The translations under genes and the position numbers were made by a program. Positions 34,576 through 42,706 of a stretch of 57,757 nt of DNA are shown here, piece by piece (position 1 is the first letter of the stretch; each line of letters begins with the position of its first letter). The notes below the pieces were generated by a model. It was given only the letters and a program-made list of their open reading frames with translations. It was not told the origin of the DNA and searched no databases. This DNA comes from CAYNST01 sp964399955 (GTDB taxonomy: Bacteria; Pseudomonadota; Gammaproteobacteria; Pseudomonadales; Cellvibrionaceae), in contig CAYNST010000009.1 in assembly GCA_964399955.1 (NCBI GenBank), positions 1 through 57,757 on the forward strand, given 5' to 3'.

Positions 34576-35193
34576 ATGCTCGTACCCGAACACATAGAAC
34601 AGCTGATCCAGACTGTGCAGCAGCATCTGGAGCAACAGCGCAAACCTATTTCCGAACACGAACTGTTGGTGAAGTTGGCCAAGCAGGGGGTTTGGAATAA
34701 CGTAACCAAAGGCAGTGCAATACTTCAGCAATTCCAAAAACATTTCTTGACCATGCATGCGCTCTACAGGCTGCAGACGCGTCTGGGTGACTCCAATTGC
34801 CGGCTGCATATCAGCCCGGTAAGCATCTACCTGCAACGGCCAGATGAGGAAATGGAAGATCTGGACCCGGATCAGGAACTGGAAATCTGCGAAGCATCGG
34901 ATACGCATCTGCGTGAGTACTACCTGGATCTCAACCACCTGGTTGCAGCAAATGACGCCTCGGTCGCCGACCTGTTGGGCGGCTTTTGGCATCAATACAA
35001 CGCCTGGCAGAAGCAGGAAGATGCCTACAGCGCTCTGGACCTGCCGCTGGGCAGTGATTGGACCGCAGTACAGGCGGCGTATCGACGTAAGGCCGCCACC
35101 AGCCACCCGGATAAGGGCGGCAACGCGCAGGCGTTTCAGGCGGTACAGACTGCCTACGACAGTCTCAAGCGGATTTTGCGGCCCGCACCGTAA
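34576..35193 (+). CDS. DnaJ-related protein with C-terminal J domain
   Basis: The gene encodes 205 aa. The first ~140 residues match the DNAJ_related domain (PF12339 type), for example KPISEHELLVKLAKQGVW and LREYYLDLNHL. The last ~60 residues are a J domain (YSALDLPLGSDWTAVQAAYR) with the HPD motif in SHPDKGGN. It should stimulate an Hsp70 ATPase, probably DnaK, in the cytoplasm. The 3' end overlaps the convergent fructosamine kinase-like gene by 29 bp. A second J-domain gene, djlA, lies only 900 bp away. Confidence 0.88.
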   Translation: MLVPEHIEQLIQTVQQHLEQQRKPISEHELLVKLAKQGVWNNVTKGSAILQQFQKHFLTMHALYRLQTRLGDSNCRLHISPVSIYLQRPDEEMEDLDPDQELEICEASDTHLREYYLDLNHLVAANDASVADLLGGFWHQYNAWQKQEDAYSALDLPLGSDWTAVQAAYRRKAATSHPDKGGNAQAFQAVQTAYDSLKRILRPAP

Positions 35194-36061
35194 TGCTCTC
35201 CAGCGCTGTCAGGCACTGGCGCAGATAGCTGCAGCCAAACTGATTTAAGTGATTGAGCAGGTGGTAGAGGTTGTAAAGCGGCTGGCGCTGTTCATAGCCC
35301 GCCGGCAAGGCCCATGCCTTGTTGTAAGCGGTATAGAACTGCGGCGGGAAACCGCCGAACAGGCGCGTCATGGCCAGATCCACCTCGCGGTCGCCCCAGT
35401 AGCAGGCGGGGTCGAATACGCAGGGTTGCAGGTCCAGGTACGCCGTATTGGAGCGCCAGAGATCACCGTGCACCAGGGACGGCTGCGGGTTGTGGGTGCC
35501 CAACAAATGGTCGCTTGCAGCCTGCAGTGCGCGGGCATAAGGTTTCAGTTGCGCGGCGTAACCATTGCTGTAAGCAAGCTCCATTTGAGGTTGCAGACGG
35601 CACTCCCACCAGAACTCCCGCCAACTGTTGGCCGGCGTGTTGTACTGCACGTTGCTGCCAATAAAGTTGTTGGCTCCCCAGCCAAACTGTTGTGCGCGTG
35701 GCTCATGCAGTTGCGCAAGCGCCCGCGCCAGTACGGATTCATCACCCGAGTCCTGCAGGTCCAGAGCTTCCATGATCAGAAAGTGGCGCTCACCAACGGC
35801 GCCGAGGGCGACGGGCTGCGGCACCTTCAGTGCCTTGCATTGGGCTAGTGCGGCCAATCCCACCCACTCGGCCTGGAACATGGCCGCACCCCAGGGCGCA
35901 AACTGAGTTTTTACGAAGTAGTCGCCGACATTACTTTGCAGCCGGTAACACGTGTTAATATCCCCTCCGCTGACAGCAAAGGCGTTTTCAATACGGACGT
36001 TTTTTTCGAGCGCGCTGGAAAGATGCCGTGCCAGCTCGACTAAAATCGTTTGCGTTAACAT
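35165..36061 (-). CDS. Fructosamine kinase family protein (YniA-like)
   Basis: The gene encodes 298 aa. It belongs to the FN3K/ketosamine-3-kinase family of aminoglycoside-phosphotransferase-like kinases, which phosphorylate Amadori products so that glycated amines are released. The catalytic LVHGDLWRSN loop (about 205-214) and CVFDPACYWGDREVDLAM (about 222-239) are clear, as is FVKTQFAPWGAAMFQAEW near the N-terminus. The start ATG 36061 matches the MLTQTILVEL type of N-terminus; the upstream frame to 36208 overlaps the djlA start region. It is convergent with the DnaJ-related gene and divergent from djlA. Confidence 0.9.
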   Translation of the reverse strand: MLTQTILVELARHLSSALEKNVRIENAFAVSGGDINTCYRLQSNVGDYFVKTQFAPWGAAMFQAEWVGLAALAQCKALKVPQPVALGAVGERHFLIMEALDLQDSGDESVLARALAQLHEPRAQQFGWGANNFIGSNVQYNTPANSWREFWWECRLQPQMELAYSNGYAAQLKPYARALQAASDHLLGTHNPQPSLVHGDLWRSNTAYLDLQPCVFDPACYWGDREVDLAMTRLFGGFPPQFYTAYNKAWALPAGYEQRQPLYNLYHLLNHLNQFGCSYLRQCLTALESITVRAAKSA

Positions 36062-36118
36062 AGGGCAAGCTGTGTTCCTGTGTAGGTAGGTTGAACCGCG
36101 GAATTCCACGAGGCGAAT

Positions 36119-36907
36119 GTGAATTGGATTGGTCGAATCATTGGTGCAGTTCTGGGGTATCTGGTGGCTGGGCCATTTGGTGCTCTGATAGGTTACGTAG
36201 CTGGTCACTTTTTCGACCGCGCTTTAAGGCGATTTCAGTCACATTTTGACCCCGCCAAACGCGCTGAGGTGGAACTCAGCCTGTTTAACAGCATTTTTCC
36301 GCTACTGGGACACCTGGCCAAGGCGGATGGGCGCGTCAGCGAGAACGAGATCCAGACCACCGAACTGCTCATGGCGCGTCTGCAACTGGGCACAGAACAG
36401 CGTCAACAGGCTATTGCTCTGTTCAAGCAGGGCACTCAGCCGGGCTTTGACCCCGCAACCACGGTGCAGGAATTCCTGCGGGTGTGTGCGCCATACCCCA
36501 ACGTGAAACAAATCCTGCTTGTCTACCTCATCAGTATGGCCATGTCGGACGGTGCCATAGATGAGGCGGAAGAGGATATGCTGCGGAAGATCAGCGCGCA
36601 GTTGGGCTATCCGGCTATCGCCTTTGAACACATGATGCGCATGGCGCGAGCCCAGCAGCAATTTCACCAGGGCCCGGGCCGGGCGCCGCCCACTCAGGAT
36701 GCTCTGGCAACGGCTTACGAGGCTCTGGGTGTGGAGCCCTCTATCAGCGATGCCGAGCTCAAAAGGACCTACCGCAAGCTGATGAGCGAAAACCACCCGG
36801 ACAAACTTGCAGGGCAAGGGGTACCGGACGATATGATCCGCGTGGCGACCGAGCGCGCGCAAGACATACAGGCGGCCTATGACCTTATCAAGAAGCACAG
36901 ACAGTAA
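36119..36907 (+). CDS. djlA: Co-chaperone DjlA
   Basis: The gene encodes 262 aa. The N-terminal membrane anchor carries glycine-zipper-like helices (WIGRIIGAVLGYLVAGPFGAL). A TerB-like helical domain spans about 55-175 (AKADGRVSENEI, AMSDGAIDEAEEDML). The C-terminal J domain (AYEALGVEPSISDAELKRTY) has HPDK at about 226-229. DjlA is an inner-membrane DnaK co-chaperone linked to envelope stress through Rcs in enterics. It has a GTG start. The 3' end overlaps the next gene by 29 bp. Confidence 0.94.
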   Translation: MNWIGRIIGAVLGYLVAGPFGALIGYVAGHFFDRALRRFQSHFDPAKRAEVELSLFNSIFPLLGHLAKADGRVSENEIQTTELLMARLQLGTEQRQQAIALFKQGTQPGFDPATTVQEFLRVCAPYPNVKQILLVYLISMAMSDGAIDEAEEDMLRKISAQLGYPAIAFEHMMRMARAQQQFHQGPGRAPPTQDALATAYEALGVEPSISDAELKRTYRKLMSENHPDKLAGQGVPDDMIRVATERAQDIQAAYDLIKKHRQ

Positions 36908-37823
36908 CAGGCGGATACTGCAGATTGCGTTGCTGTGTATGCTGTTGGGCGCTTTGCCGCCTGGTTGGGCCTGGTCTGCGAGCGTGCATGCGGATCTTGC
37001 CAAGGCGGCCTACGCCCAGTTGACGCCCAATCAGCAAACCGCCTATGTCAGGTTGTTGAAAGGCAACAAAATCAGCAAACCCAATTACCGTCCGGCCGCC
37101 CAGATCGGGTATTTGGCCCGCTGGCCGGATCACTTGCGCAACATCAGCGTGCAAGATATCTTCCGCAAATACGGCAGCGGTGAAGTGCCTCGCGCACTGG
37201 CGGCCTACAGTGGGCAAAACACCAACGATTGGCACTTTGAGAACGTCCTCTACGTCGACGATCAACAGCAAGTCAGAGAGGCTGGCAAACGCCAGGCCAA
37301 GGGCCGCTGCCCGCCGCCCAGAAATGGCCAGCTATTGACGGTATGGCCCAAGCTGTTGAAGGCATACAAACAAAGCACCGATTCCCGCGATAAGAGCATT
37401 CTGCTGGCCTTCATCCTGCACGCCGCGGGCGACGCTCACCAGCCCCTGCACCTGATGGCCGGCCTCAAGCCAGACTGCAAGCACGATGCCGGAGGCAACG
37501 GTTTTTGTGTGGATGCAGGCCTTGGCCGCTTCACTTACCCCAAAGAGCGCTGCAAACTCAACCTGCATCAAGCGTGGGACAGAGGCTTTGGCCTGTTTGA
37601 CAAGCGTTTCAGCGCCGACCCTGTCAAGCAAAAAGCCAAGGCGCAAAATTTGAACCAGGTGGTCAGCCTGCACCGCAGTTGGGCCGCCGATGTGTATCCC
37701 AGCGAGGAACGGCCTTTCGGCTCCGCCGCCTATCAGGTGCTGGCGCGTCAGATCACACAGCAGGCGGCCTCGCGAGCCGTGGCACACCAAACACAATTGT
37801 TGCGAGAGCTGGCGCCAAAATGA
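36879..37823 (+). CDS. Secreted S1/P1-type nuclease
   Basis: The gene encodes 314 aa. The signal peptide (RRILQIALLCMLLGALPPGW region) would be cleaved just before Trp32. The mature N-terminus WSASVH then has Trp and His at positions 1 and 6, the spacing of P1 nuclease zinc ligands. Further ligand motifs are WPDHLR, DWHFENVLY and LHAAGDAHQPLHLM, with LHQAWD near 230. It likely degrades single-stranded nucleic acid in the periplasm or outside the cell. ATG 36879 overlaps djlA by 29 bp; starting at 36939 would truncate the signal peptide. The stop overlaps the SDR start. Confidence 0.9.
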   Translation: MTLSRSTDSNRRILQIALLCMLLGALPPGWAWSASVHADLAKAAYAQLTPNQQTAYVRLLKGNKISKPNYRPAAQIGYLARWPDHLRNISVQDIFRKYGSGEVPRALAAYSGQNTNDWHFENVLYVDDQQQVREAGKRQAKGRCPPPRNGQLLTVWPKLLKAYKQSTDSRDKSILLAFILHAAGDAHQPLHLMAGLKPDCKHDAGGNGFCVDAGLGRFTYPKERCKLNLHQAWDRGFGLFDKRFSADPVKQKAKAQNLNQVVSLHRSWAADVYPSEERPFGSAAYQVLARQITQQAASRAVAHQTQLLRELAPK

Positions 37824-38677
37824 ACGCCGTTGCCCGCGAGCGGGCGGGAAAATTCATTTTGATTTCCGGATGCTCCAGCGGCATCGGTTTGGCGGCGGCA
37901 ACCCAATTGCAAGCGCGGGGTTATGCGGTAATAGCCAGCTGCCGCAAACCCCAGGACATTGAACGGTTGCAGGCTTTGGGCTTAAAGCGTGTAATTCCCC
38001 TGGATCTCTCCTGCAGTGACAGTATCCGTCAGGCGGTAAAGTTGACGCTTGAGCTGTCCGGAGGCAAGCTGTTTGCGCTGTTCAACAACGGCGCCTACGG
38101 TTTGCCGGGTGCGGTGGAGGATTTGCCCCGCGAGGCCCTGCGTCGTCAGTTTGAAGTGAACTTCTTTGGCACCCATGAACTTACCTGCGCCCTGTTGCCC
38201 ACGCTGCTTGAGCAACCGGATGCCCGCATTGTGCAAAACAGCTCTGTGCTTGGCTTTGTAGCCATGCGCAATCGCGGTGCTTATGTGGCCAGCAAATTTG
38301 CCCTGGAGGGCCTGACAGATACTCTCAGGCTGGAGCTGCGAGGCACTGCGGTGAAGATCTCGATCCTTCAGCCGGGCCCCATTGCCAGTCATTTTCGACA
38401 AAACGCCCTGGCCGTGTTCAACCGGGAGATAGCAATCGAGCGCAGCCGCCACAAGGTGATGTATCAACAGGCCATGGCCAGACTTGAGAGCAGAGACACT
38501 GCTACCTGGGGCACATTGCCAGCGTCTGCGGTAGTGGATGCCCTGCTTCGCGCGCTGGAAGCGGCCCAGCCCAAGCTGCGCTACCGGGTCACTCAGCCTA
38601 CAAAGATCATGACCGTCTTGAAAAGGGTGTCGAGCGGCCGCTGGATGGACTGGGCGGTGAGTCGAATAGGGGGCTGA
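37820..38677 (+). CDS. Short-chain dehydrogenase/reductase
   Basis: The gene encodes 285 aa. It is a classical SDR: cofactor motif SGCSSGIGLAAA (about 18-29), NNGAYG (about 86-91) in place of NNAG, catalytic Ser in VQNSSVLGF and YVASK (about 155-159). The Lys in YxxxK is conserved. The substrate is unknown; many similar proteins are annotated as retinol- or 3-ketosteroid-type SDRs by homology only. It starts with ATGA overlap on the nuclease gene, so djlA, nuclease and SDR form an apparent operon. Confidence 0.92.
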   Translation: MNAVARERAGKFILISGCSSGIGLAAATQLQARGYAVIASCRKPQDIERLQALGLKRVIPLDLSCSDSIRQAVKLTLELSGGKLFALFNNGAYGLPGAVEDLPREALRRQFEVNFFGTHELTCALLPTLLEQPDARIVQNSSVLGFVAMRNRGAYVASKFALEGLTDTLRLELRGTAVKISILQPGPIASHFRQNALAVFNREIAIERSRHKVMYQQAMARLESRDTATWGTLPASAVVDALLRALEAAQPKLRYRVTQPTKIMTVLKRVSSGRWMDWAVSRIGG

Positions 38678-38762
38678 TGGCGTTTGACGCCCTCAAGCGG
38701 GGAAGTCCATCCTGCAGGCATTGAGCCTTGACGCTGCATCGACTCTCACCGCAAAAAGCCTG

Positions 38763-39170
38763 TCATACTTTTGCTGCGCCCGGCGGTTCACCCTGCTTGA
38801 GCAGCAGGGTAATCAGCTCAAGTAACTGCGGTAGGCCTGCGGGTTTGGCCAAAAAAGCGTCGGCCTGTGATGTGTCGGCGGACGGCGGTATGGCCGCGCT
38901 CATCAGCAATACCGGGATGCGGGCAAGGGTAGTATTGGCGCGGATTCTGCTGATCATCTCCAGACCGTTCATGTACGGCATCATGTAATCGGTAATGATG
39001 AGATCCGGTTGAAGGTCCGTCACATGAGCAAGCCCCTCGCGCCCATCATTGGCTCTGGCCACATCAAAGCCCTCTAACTCCAGTATCAGCGCCAGAGCCT
39101 CCTGAAGCCCCGGTTCGTCTTCTACCAGCAGTATTCTCCGCCTGCTTTTGTCTTGGCCGGCGTCAGTCAT
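38763..39170 (-). CDS. Single-domain response regulator
   Basis: The gene encodes 135 aa containing only a CheY-like receiver. The acidic pocket is in VEDEP (about 16-20), the phospho-acceptor Asp in IITDYMMPYMNG (about 59) and the conserved Lys in FLAKPAG (about 108). There is no output domain, so it must act by protein contact. Its start overlaps the stop of the KaiC-like gene by 8 bp, so the two are translationally linked; the receiver probably signals to or from that ATPase. Confidence 0.93.
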   Translation of the reverse strand: MTDAGQDKSRRRILLVEDEPGLQEALALILELEGFDVARANDGREGLAHVTDLQPDLIITDYMMPYMNGLEMISRIRANTTLARIPVLLMSAAIPPSADTSQADAFLAKPAGLPQLLELITLLLKQGEPPGAAKV

Positions 39171-40680
39171 CTACGCCCGCACCCTTCGGCTTACGTGGGT
39201 GGGCGTGGCCGGTCAGCAGGTCATCGGTTAGCTGGAAAGCGTCAGACACGGAGATACCGAACTCGTTGATGGTGAATTTGCGAATGGAGGGGTCGAATCC
39301 GCTAGTGCGCGTCTTGACGATGGCCAATGTGCGGTGAGTTCTAGCGTCCAGCTCCACGTAGCGCAGCAGTATGATGTTCTGCGCCAGCGAGGATACGGAG
39401 GTGAAGTCTATTCGGGTTTCACCGCCAACCAGTTCCGGCGTTTCCAGGGTCAGTACGGTTGTCACGCCCAGGTTTCGGAGCCGATTGGTCAATGCGGCCA
39501 AAAACCGGCCAATTCTCTCCGGCGCCAGGGTGGATTGTCGCAGTGCGTTGATCCCATCTATCAGAAGGCGCTTCACGCCCCGCTCAGCAACCGCCGCGAT
39601 CAACTGGTCGCCCAGCTCATCAAGCAGGTTTTCCGATGACGGGTGCCAGATCATTTCCACAGGGCCGCAGTCCAGTGCCTGCTTGAAATCAGCCATGCCC
39701 AGCACCTGGGCTTTTTCGATGAGATCGTCCCGGTCTTCGTAAAAACCGAAGATTAGACCCGGCTCGGCCTCGGTGGACTGGGCGATGAAGTGCAGCCCAA
39801 ACGCGGTTTTGCCTACGCCTGTGGCACCTATCAATACCGTAGAACTCCCCTGGCGCAGGCCTCCGCCAATCATGGTGTCCAGCTCTGCTATGCCGGTGCT
39901 GAGTTTACCGCGACCGCAGGGCAGCAGGCGCTCTGCTTCGCCGCTGCGCTCCAGTCGTGGGAAGACGCGAATGCCAGAGTCGGATATGGTCAAAGCGTGG
40001 TGGCCGTCAACAAAACCGCTGCCGCGCAATTTGTGCACTTGCAGGTGGCGAGATACCCGGTAGTCGTGCTGACGGACGGCCAGCTCCATCCAGCCGTCGA
40101 CCATGGTGTACTCCGGGCTGCCGGTCCCCCGGTCGCTGTTGGTCAGCAATAACATTGTGCAGCCGGTCACCTGTGCCAGATTCTGGAGCTGGTTCAGAAA
40201 AAGCCGAAACTGCGGTTCGGAGTCGACGCGTTCCTGCAGCACAAACAGCCCGTCCAGGATTACCAAGCCGCTGTCGCAGCGGCTGGTTTCCTCCACAACC
40301 AGGCGTAGAATTCCTTTGAGCCCGTCGTTTTCGAAGGTCTGAAAGCCACTTTGGTAATGAATTTGGCTGCCTGCATCCGCAGAATAAAAAGAAAGACCTT
40401 GAAGGTTTTCAATCAAACGGTCATGCGATTCCGACAGCAGCGTTATATAAAGACATTTTTTGCCGTGACGGCCCCAGTGATAACAGATCTGGTTGGCAAA
40501 AATCGTTTTGCCGGCACCGGGCGTGCCTCGGATGATGTAGACGGACCCAGTCAGCAGGCCGCCGTTGATGATATTGTCCAGACCCGCGATACCCGTCGAT
40601 TGTCGACTGCGTTCTGCTGCTGCCTCAATAGCCCTCACTGCCTTCCCCTTTTTCAGTCGTTTCGCGGCCACACCGGCCAT
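39163..40680 (-). CDS. KaiC-like double-domain RecA-type ATPase
   Basis: The gene encodes 505 aa. Two RecA/KaiC domains are present: Walker A GTPGAGKT (52-59) with Walker B LVILD (139-143), and GATGVGKT (285-292) with LLID (372-375). Acidic residues in LLSESHD and YEDRDD stand near the places of the KaiC catalytic glutamates. By hand alignment Ser430-Ser431 (SVSSLAQNIILLRYVEL) fall where KaiC has its Ser431/Thr432 phosphosites. There is no kaiA or kaiB nearby; a receiver gene follows with 8-bp overlap. The role is unknown, possibly signal output or stress. The ATG at 40680 lacks a clear ribosome site and a GTG 14 codons in is an alternative. Confidence 0.9.
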   Translation of the reverse strand: MAGVAAKRLKKGKAVRAIEAAAERSRQSTGIAGLDNIINGGLLTGSVYIIRGTPGAGKTIFANQICYHWGRHGKKCLYITLLSESHDRLIENLQGLSFYSADAGSQIHYQSGFQTFENDGLKGILRLVVEETSRCDSGLVILDGLFVLQERVDSEPQFRLFLNQLQNLAQVTGCTMLLLTNSDRGTGSPEYTMVDGWMELAVRQHDYRVSRHLQVHKLRGSGFVDGHHALTISDSGIRVFPRLERSGEAERLLPCGRGKLSTGIAELDTMIGGGLRQGSSTVLIGATGVGKTAFGLHFIAQSTEAEPGLIFGFYEDRDDLIEKAQVLGMADFKQALDCGPVEMIWHPSSENLLDELGDQLIAAVAERGVKRLLIDGINALRQSTLAPERIGRFLAALTNRLRNLGVTTVLTLETPELVGGETRIDFTSVSSLAQNIILLRYVELDARTHRTLAIVKTRTSGFDPSIRKFTINEFGISVSDAFQLTDDLLTGHAHPRKPKGAGVDD

Positions 40681-40817
40681 GCAGCGTCAAAGCGTGCAGT
40701 ATAACGCTGATGCAATGGGCTGCGCACCCGTGGCCAAGCTGCCTGTCACGAGTGGCCAATCTGGTAGTGAGAAGGCAATGACCCGTGCTTAATATCTGGG
40801 GCTAGATCAGCAGTGCA

Positions 40818-40967
40818 TTAGGCCTGAGGGCGGCGGTGGGTGATGTATTTGCGTCGCTCCTTGCCAAATTTACCAAGTTTGTCCGCTTCTGCCTTTCTCT
40901 TGCTGGATTTGTGCTGAGTGTTTACCCAGTCGTTGGAGCGGCGCTCCCAGTCTCGATCATTTGCCAT
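40818..40967 (-). CDS. Small basic protein of unknown function (49 aa)
   Basis: The minus strand encodes 49 aa, starting MANDRDWERRSNDWVNTQHK and ending HRRPQA. It is very rich in Lys and Arg, with acidic residues near the N-terminus. A GGAGAG ribosome site lies 5 bp before the ATG. It stands alone, upstream of the KaiC-like gene on the same strand (137 bp apart), and is divergent from selU. The strong ribosome site and clean composition argue for a real gene. I recognise no family; a nucleic-acid- or ribosome-binding role is a guess from charge only. Confidence 0.6.
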   Translation of the reverse strand: MANDRDWERRSNDWVNTQHKSSKRKAEADKLGKFGKERRKYITHRRPQA

Positions 40968-41105
40968 GTTGCTCTCCAGACGGCTTATCTAGGGGGGTAG
41001 CTTCAAGCCGTGTTGCTCAGGTTAGTATTTCCCCAGTTGATCCCACCGTTGTTGTCAGCGGGGCCCGGGTTCCTGCTAGAGAAGCTAGCAAATTGTGCAC
41101 CAGCT

Positions 41106-41131
41106 GCCGCCGATAGAGCGGCGGCCTTTTA
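41106..41131 (+). terminator. Orphan intrinsic terminator upstream of selU
   Basis: GCCGCC (41106-41111) pairs with GGCGGC (41120-41125) around an 8-nt loop, then CTTTTATT. A smaller hairpin TGCTAG-AGAAG-CTAGCA lies at about 41072-41088. No plus-strand gene ends here, so it may close a short transcript (sRNA or leader) starting after 40968. Confidence 0.5.
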
Positions 41132-41231
41132 TTGTTGGCAGATAATAGAAGCAATGGCAGCGGCCCGCCGATCGTCAGGGGGCGATGCCGATGGGCAGGC
41201 TTACCGGTTACTGAATACCGGTGTGAACCTC

Positions 41232-41237
41232 TATAAT
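41232..41237 (+). promoter_or_regulatory. Probable selU -10 box
   Basis: TATAAT lies 176 bp before the chosen selU ATG and just after an ACCGGT...ACCGGT inverted repeat (41202-41221). No convincing -35 hexamer is visible at 16-18 bp. Confidence 0.35.
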
Positions 41238-41412
41238 GGCGGTTATTCACCCGCCCGGATCACGCTATGCCTCACCAAATTATCAACTGTTCCAATGTTT
41301 TTGCCGCTGGCTCAAATGGCATTGCGCACAGAAACTTATGGCCTGGGTGCCGCGGTTGCTGGAGTGCAGCAGAGAAGGAGACAGGGCGGTGACTCTTGCC
41401 GGGGGCCCTGAC

Positions 41413-42489
41413 ATGGAAAACTATCGGCATCTGTTTCTGCAATCTACGCCAATGATAGACACCCGGGCGCCGGTGGAATTTGCGCGGGGCGCTTTCCCCG
41501 GCGCGGTGAACTTGCCATTGATGTCAGATGCTGAGCGGGCACAGGTAGGTACCTGCTATAAGCAGCGGGGCCAGGAGGCGGCCATTCGGCTGGGGCACCG
41601 GCTGGTGAGCGGCCCAATAAAAACGGCGCGGGTGGAGGCCTGGGCGGATTTTGTCTCTCGCAACCCCGAGGGGTGTTTGTACTGCTTCAGAGGCGGGCTG
41701 CGGTCGCAGATTTGCCAGCAGTGGCTGGCGGAGGCCGGTGTTGAATACCCCAGGGTGGTGGGTGGATATAAGGCCATGCGCAATTTCCTGAGCGAGAGCC
41801 TTGAGCAAGCCTGTTCACTCTCAAAGCTGGTGTTGCTGGCGGGGAGCACCGGGGCGGCGAAGACGGCCCTGCTGGGAGGCCTTGCAAATAGCGTTGACCT
41901 GGAGGGACTGGCGCACCATCGCGGCAGCGCCTTCGGCCGACGGGTGGGTGGGCAGCCCACACAAATAGATTTTGAAAATGCACTTGCAATTGAGCTGCTG
42001 CGCAGGCAAGACCCGCAACACGCGGGGCCCGTTGTGCTGGAGGACGAAGGCCGGTTTATTGGCCAGTGCGCCTTGCCGCTGCCACTGCAGCAGGCCATGA
42101 CGCAGGCGCCCGTGGTGGTTTTGCATGCGGATTTGGAAGACCGCGTGGAGCATTCATTTAAAAACTATATTCTGGACAACCTGGTCGATTGGCAGAAGCA
42201 GGAGGGTGACGCTGCCGGTTTTGCCAGTTTTTGCGATGACTTACGCCAGTCCATGGGCAAGCTGCGTCGACGCCTGGGCAATGTGCGCTTCATGGAGTTG
42301 AACCGTCTGCTGGAAGACGCGCTGCAGTCACACGCGGGCGGAGATGAAGAAGCGCACAGGGCCTGGATTCGCATATTGCTGCGGGACTATTACGACCCAA
42401 TGTACCGCTACCAACTGGAGCAGAAAGCCCACAGGATTATCTTTCGAGGCACTGCGGATGAGGTGAGGCAGTACCTGGGTCGGCTTTGA
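41413..42489 (+). CDS. selU: tRNA 2-selenouridine/geranyl-2-thiouridine synthase
   Basis: The gene encodes 358 aa. SelU (MnmH/YbbB) has an N-terminal rhodanese domain and a C-terminal P-loop domain, and converts 2-thiouridine-34 to geranylthio- and selenouridine in tRNAs for Lys, Glu and Gln. The rhodanese Cys is Cys91 in CLYCFRGGLRS, matching E. coli Cys97. Also visible are LEGLAHHRGSAFGR and YDPMYRYQLEQKA. The P-loop reads GSTGAAKT (144-151), with Ala where GK[ST] is usual. ATG 41413 gives the typical short lead before PMIDTRAPVEF. An alternative in-frame ATG lies at 41338. Confidence 0.93.
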   Translation: MENYRHLFLQSTPMIDTRAPVEFARGAFPGAVNLPLMSDAERAQVGTCYKQRGQEAAIRLGHRLVSGPIKTARVEAWADFVSRNPEGCLYCFRGGLRSQICQQWLAEAGVEYPRVVGGYKAMRNFLSESLEQACSLSKLVLLAGSTGAAKTALLGGLANSVDLEGLAHHRGSAFGRRVGGQPTQIDFENALAIELLRRQDPQHAGPVVLEDEGRFIGQCALPLPLQQAMTQAPVVVLHADLEDRVEHSFKNYILDNLVDWQKQEGDAAGFASFCDDLRQSMGKLRRRLGNVRFMELNRLLEDALQSHAGGDEEAHRAWIRILLRDYYDPMYRYQLEQKAHRIIFRGTADEVRQYLGRL

Positions 42490-42647
42490 GGCATCAATCG
42501 CCCCTCTGGTTTTTCGAGTCAATATTGTATACCAGACCATGGGAAAAGTTTTTTGGCTCCAGAACGCCTGATTGGCAGGCACGCGCAAACCTGATTGATA
42601 TGCGGCTGGCCAGGTTGCCGGGCTTATGGCGTTTAATGCGCAGCGTC

Positions 42648-42673
42648 AAAAAAAACGCCGCATTCGCGGCGTT
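42648..42673 (-). terminator. Intrinsic terminator of the GH5 gene
   Basis: On the minus strand AACGCCGC (42666-42673 complement) pairs with GCGGCGTT around loop GAAT, followed by eight T. It starts 34 bp beyond the GH5 stop and is a classic strong terminator. Confidence 0.88.
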
Positions 42674-42706
42674 GTGACTATCACTGGTGTTCAGGCCAGC
42701 AGCCAG

